DNA of 5,722 nucleotides from Gammaproteobacteria bacterium (GTDB lineage: Bacteria > Pseudomonadota > Gammaproteobacteria > Pseudomonadales > GM7GCV1), in assembly GCA_030830945.1 (NCBI GenBank), contig JAURLY010000017.1:1-5722 (forward strand), written 5' to 3'. Positions 5,196-5,722 of the stretch are shown one piece after another; the stretch's first letter is position 1, and each line of letters begins with the position of its first letter. A program made the translations under genes and the position numbers. The notes below the pieces were generated by a model that made no database searches, was not told where the DNA came from, and saw nothing but the letters and a program-made list of their open reading frames with translations.

Positions 5196-5722
5196 TACGC
5201 ATAGTCTTGTATGCTTGGACAGGAGCAAATCAGGTTCTTGTCACCGTAGACATTATCGACGCGAGCAACAGGCGACCAGTATTTGTTCATTTTCAAATAG
5301 TCCAGTGGATAGGCTGCGGTTTCACGACTGTAGGCGTGCGGCCATTCGCTAACGCATAGTTTTTGCGCGGTATGGGGAGAGTTGACCAGTGGATTATCAT
5401 CTTGAGGCCATTCGCCGCGTTCTACTTTAGCAATTTCTTCGCGAATGCAAATCATTGCATCGCAGAATCTGTCCAGTTCAGCCTTGGATTCACTTTCTGT
5501 TGGTTCGATCATCAGGGTCCCGGATACCGGAAAGGACATGGTTGGGGCATGAAAACCAAAATCTATCAGCCGCTTGGCAACGTCCTCTACGCTGATTCCA
5601 GATGACTCCTTGAGTGGGCGCAAATCAATAATGCACTCATGGGCCACTCGATTATTCGTGCCCGAGTAAAGTACGGGAAAGTGTGGCTTCAATCTTTCGG
5701 CGACATAGTTCGCGTTGAGGAT
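5195..5722 (-). CDS. gcvP: Glycine dehydrogenase (decarboxylating), P-protein, C-terminal part
   Basis: PLP-dependent P-protein of the glycine cleavage system, which decarboxylates glycine and passes the aminomethyl group to the lipoyl arm of GcvH; cytoplasmic one-carbon metabolism. Only the last 175 codons lie here; the frame is open to the window edge, beginning ILNANYVAERLKPHFPVLY, a hallmark of the C-terminal domain. Further landmarks: NNRVAHECIIDLRPLKE, DVAKRLIDFGFHAPTMSFPV, GTLMIEPTESE, and the ending VDNVYGDKNLICSCPSIQDYA, all characteristic of GcvP. Whole proteins are about 950-960 residues, so roughly four fifths, including the PLP lysine, is outside the window. A TTG codon at 5692 could be mistaken for a start but is internal. 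It is followed by the PQ-loop-like gene with a one-base overlap. Confidence 0.97.
   Translation of the reverse strand: MLNANYVAERLKPHFPVLYSGTNNRVAHECIIDLRPLKESSGISVEDVAKRLIDFGFHAPTMSFPVSGTLMIEPTESESKAELDRFCDAMICIREEIAKVERGEWPQDDNPLVNSPHTAQKLCVSEWPHAYSRETAAYPLDYLKMNKYWSPVARVDNVYGDKNLICSCPSIQDYA

Noticed and set aside
5363..5605. 80-codon plus-strand open frame opposite gcvP
   Set aside because: Antisense to conserved GcvP sequence and featureless.

Overview
The window looks like chromosomal DNA from a Gram-negative proteobacterium, most likely a gammaproteobacterium and perhaps a marine one. The GcvP C-terminus is of proteobacterial type, the Amt protein carries a cleavable signal peptide, there is a sigma-54-like promoter, and a signal-peptide-bearing outer-membrane barrel gene is present. 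The lineage is an inference from protein style; no rRNA, tRNA, CRISPR array, insertion sequence or integrase was seen. Every base lies in a gene or in an intergenic gap shorter than 160 bases, so no gene-free stretch exceeds 300 bases.

Left part (minus strand, 30-2821): an intact ammonium channel gene (amtB-like, 30-1325) lies 152 bases downstream of an intact MATE-family multidrug/cation antiporter gene (1478-2821), in the same orientation. The gap between them holds a good match to a sigma-54 (RpoN) -24/-12 promoter reading toward amtB (1418-1433), overlapped by a perfect 7-bp dyad. This fits nitrogen-limitation control of ammonium uptake. No glnK lies on the upstream side of amtB.

Middle part (plus strand, 2981-4599): a two-gene unit transcribed divergently from the MATE gene. 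The first gene encodes a signal-peptide-bearing protein of about 279 residues rich in amphipathic beta strands (probable outer-membrane barrel). The second encodes a FecR-domain protein of about 255 residues with a twin-arginine-like signal and a conserved-looking C-x-C-Y-[G] ... HHDxPxYI tail. Neither can be read straight through. The barrel gene has a frameshift near 3160 and an in-frame TGA at 3592, and the FecR gene has a one-base frameshift near 4367. All three lesions fall in this 1.6-kb unit, while the other three genes and the gcvP fragment are open. A decaying two-gene envelope module is therefore the best reading, with sequencing error as the alternative.

Right part (minus strand, 4602-5722): the last 175 codons of gcvP (glycine dehydrogenase, P-protein of the glycine cleavage system) run in from beyond the window edge. 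Its TAG stop overlaps by one base the GTG start of a 197-residue, roughly seven-helix membrane protein with two PQ-loop-like repeats. That gene converges on the FecR gene with only two bases between their stop codons.

The most interesting items are the barrel/FecR module with its clustered lesions, the RpoN-type promoter of amtB, and the uncharacterised PQ-loop-like protein coupled to gcvP. I did not see convincing evidence of a wholly new system; the barrel/FecR pair is the nearest candidate.
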